From JBILVQ01 sp044370375 (GTDB lineage: Bacteria > Bacteroidota > Bacteroidia > UBA4408), in NCBI GenBank assembly GCA_044370375.1, contig JBILVQ010000138.1, positions 1 to 7,950 on the forward strand: DNA of 7,950 nucleotides, in the 5' to 3' direction. This document shows, one piece after another, positions 7,768-7,950 of this stretch (its first letter is position 1; every line of letters starts with the position of its first letter). The notes beneath the pieces are model-generated. The model did no database searches. It worked only from the letters and a program-made list of their open reading frames with translations, and was not told the DNA's origin. The translations under genes were made by a program, and so were the position numbers.

Positions 7768-7950
7768 ATGTCGTCCCAACCTGCCGATGATGGCAAGCTT
7801 GCCATTTTGTATTTTATTCATTCAAGGACTTCCTTTACGGCTATTGATGAGAAAATTTTTTCATCCTATCATCCTGTAAAAGATTTTATTTTTACAATAA
7901 GGAATGGCTTTTCAATTCCATGGTTGTGGTTGAAACAACTTGCGTTTATT
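7768..7950 (+). CDS. Probable glycosyltransferase (N-terminal 61 residues, runs off the right edge)
   Basis: An open frame begins at the ATG directly after the M16 stop (TAA then ATG, no spacer) and stays open to the end of the window. Because the M16 stop is in the same frame, no earlier start is possible. The translation opens MSSQPADDGKLAILYFIHSR, followed by TSFTAIDEKIFSSYHPVKDF, and later holds IPWLWLKQLAFI. A short polar lead, then a hydrophobic beta strand ending in HSRTSF and a helix with 'xxID.KIFSSY', resembles the first Rossmann strand and helix of GT-B (GT4-like) glycosyltransferases in Bacteroidota. That would transfer a sugar to a surface polysaccharide or lipid. Coding is well supported by the open frame and sensible composition. 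The function rests on a short N-terminus and is tentative, since none of the sugar-nucleotide-binding region is in view. A terminator-like palindrome overlaps codons 8-13. Confidence 0.65.
   Translation, partial: MSSQPADDGKLAILYFIHSRTSFTAIDEKIFSSYHPVKDFIFTIRNGFSIPWLWLKQLAFI
7789..7818 (+). terminator. Terminator-like hairpin after the M16 gene, inside the next gene's start
   Basis: ATGGCAAGCTTGCCAT at 7790-7805 is a perfect 16-base palindrome. As RNA it can form a 6-bp stem with an AGCT loop, extended by a G-U pair (7789 with 7806). It is followed by a U-rich tract (TTTTGTATTTTATT, 7805-7818). It lies 22 bases after the M16 stop codon, a normal place for an intrinsic terminator. However, it falls within the first codons of the probable glycosyltransferase, so it could instead act as a partial terminator or a translation-affecting hairpin. 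The stem is short and the U tract is interrupted. Confidence 0.45.

Overview
The window looks like ordinary chromosomal DNA from a member of the Bacteroidota. Three things point there. The M1 peptidase ends in a C-terminal domain typical of type IX secretion (T9SS), a system found essentially in that phylum. The starts lack Shine-Dalgarno sequences and have A/T-rich leaders. A TAnnTTTG promoter box sits upstream of one gene. The genus cannot be told from the sequence. No phage, insertion sequence, CRISPR, tRNA or rRNA was seen, and no stretch over 300 bases lacks a gene.

Layout. On the minus strand, the left edge carries the first 170 codons of gcvT, the glycine cleavage system T protein. Upstream of it, also on the minus strand, is a secreted M1-family zinc aminopeptidase with a T9SS sorting domain (581-3022). 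An 80-base divergent region (3023-3102) separates it from the plus-strand genes. These are a long UbiD-family prenylated-FMN decarboxylase (3103-4908), probably for menaquinone synthesis; a periplasmic two-unit M16 zinc protease resembling PqqL (4960-7767); and, starting directly after the M16 stop codon, the first 61 codons of what looks like a glycosyltransferase (7768 to the right edge). A terminator-like palindrome lies inside the start of that last gene.

How the genes relate. The two peptidases both act outside the cytoplasm: M1 is predicted to be exported across the outer membrane, and M16 to stay in the periplasm. They are on opposite strands with a cytoplasmic decarboxylase between them, so a shared pathway is not implied. 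GcvT (one-carbon metabolism) and UbiD (probably quinone synthesis) are housekeeping enzymes. I found no convincing undescribed system. The points most worth a second look are the hairpin overlapping the glycosyltransferase start, the apparent internal repeat in the UbiD C-terminal extension, and the unassigned beta-rich module in the M1 protein.
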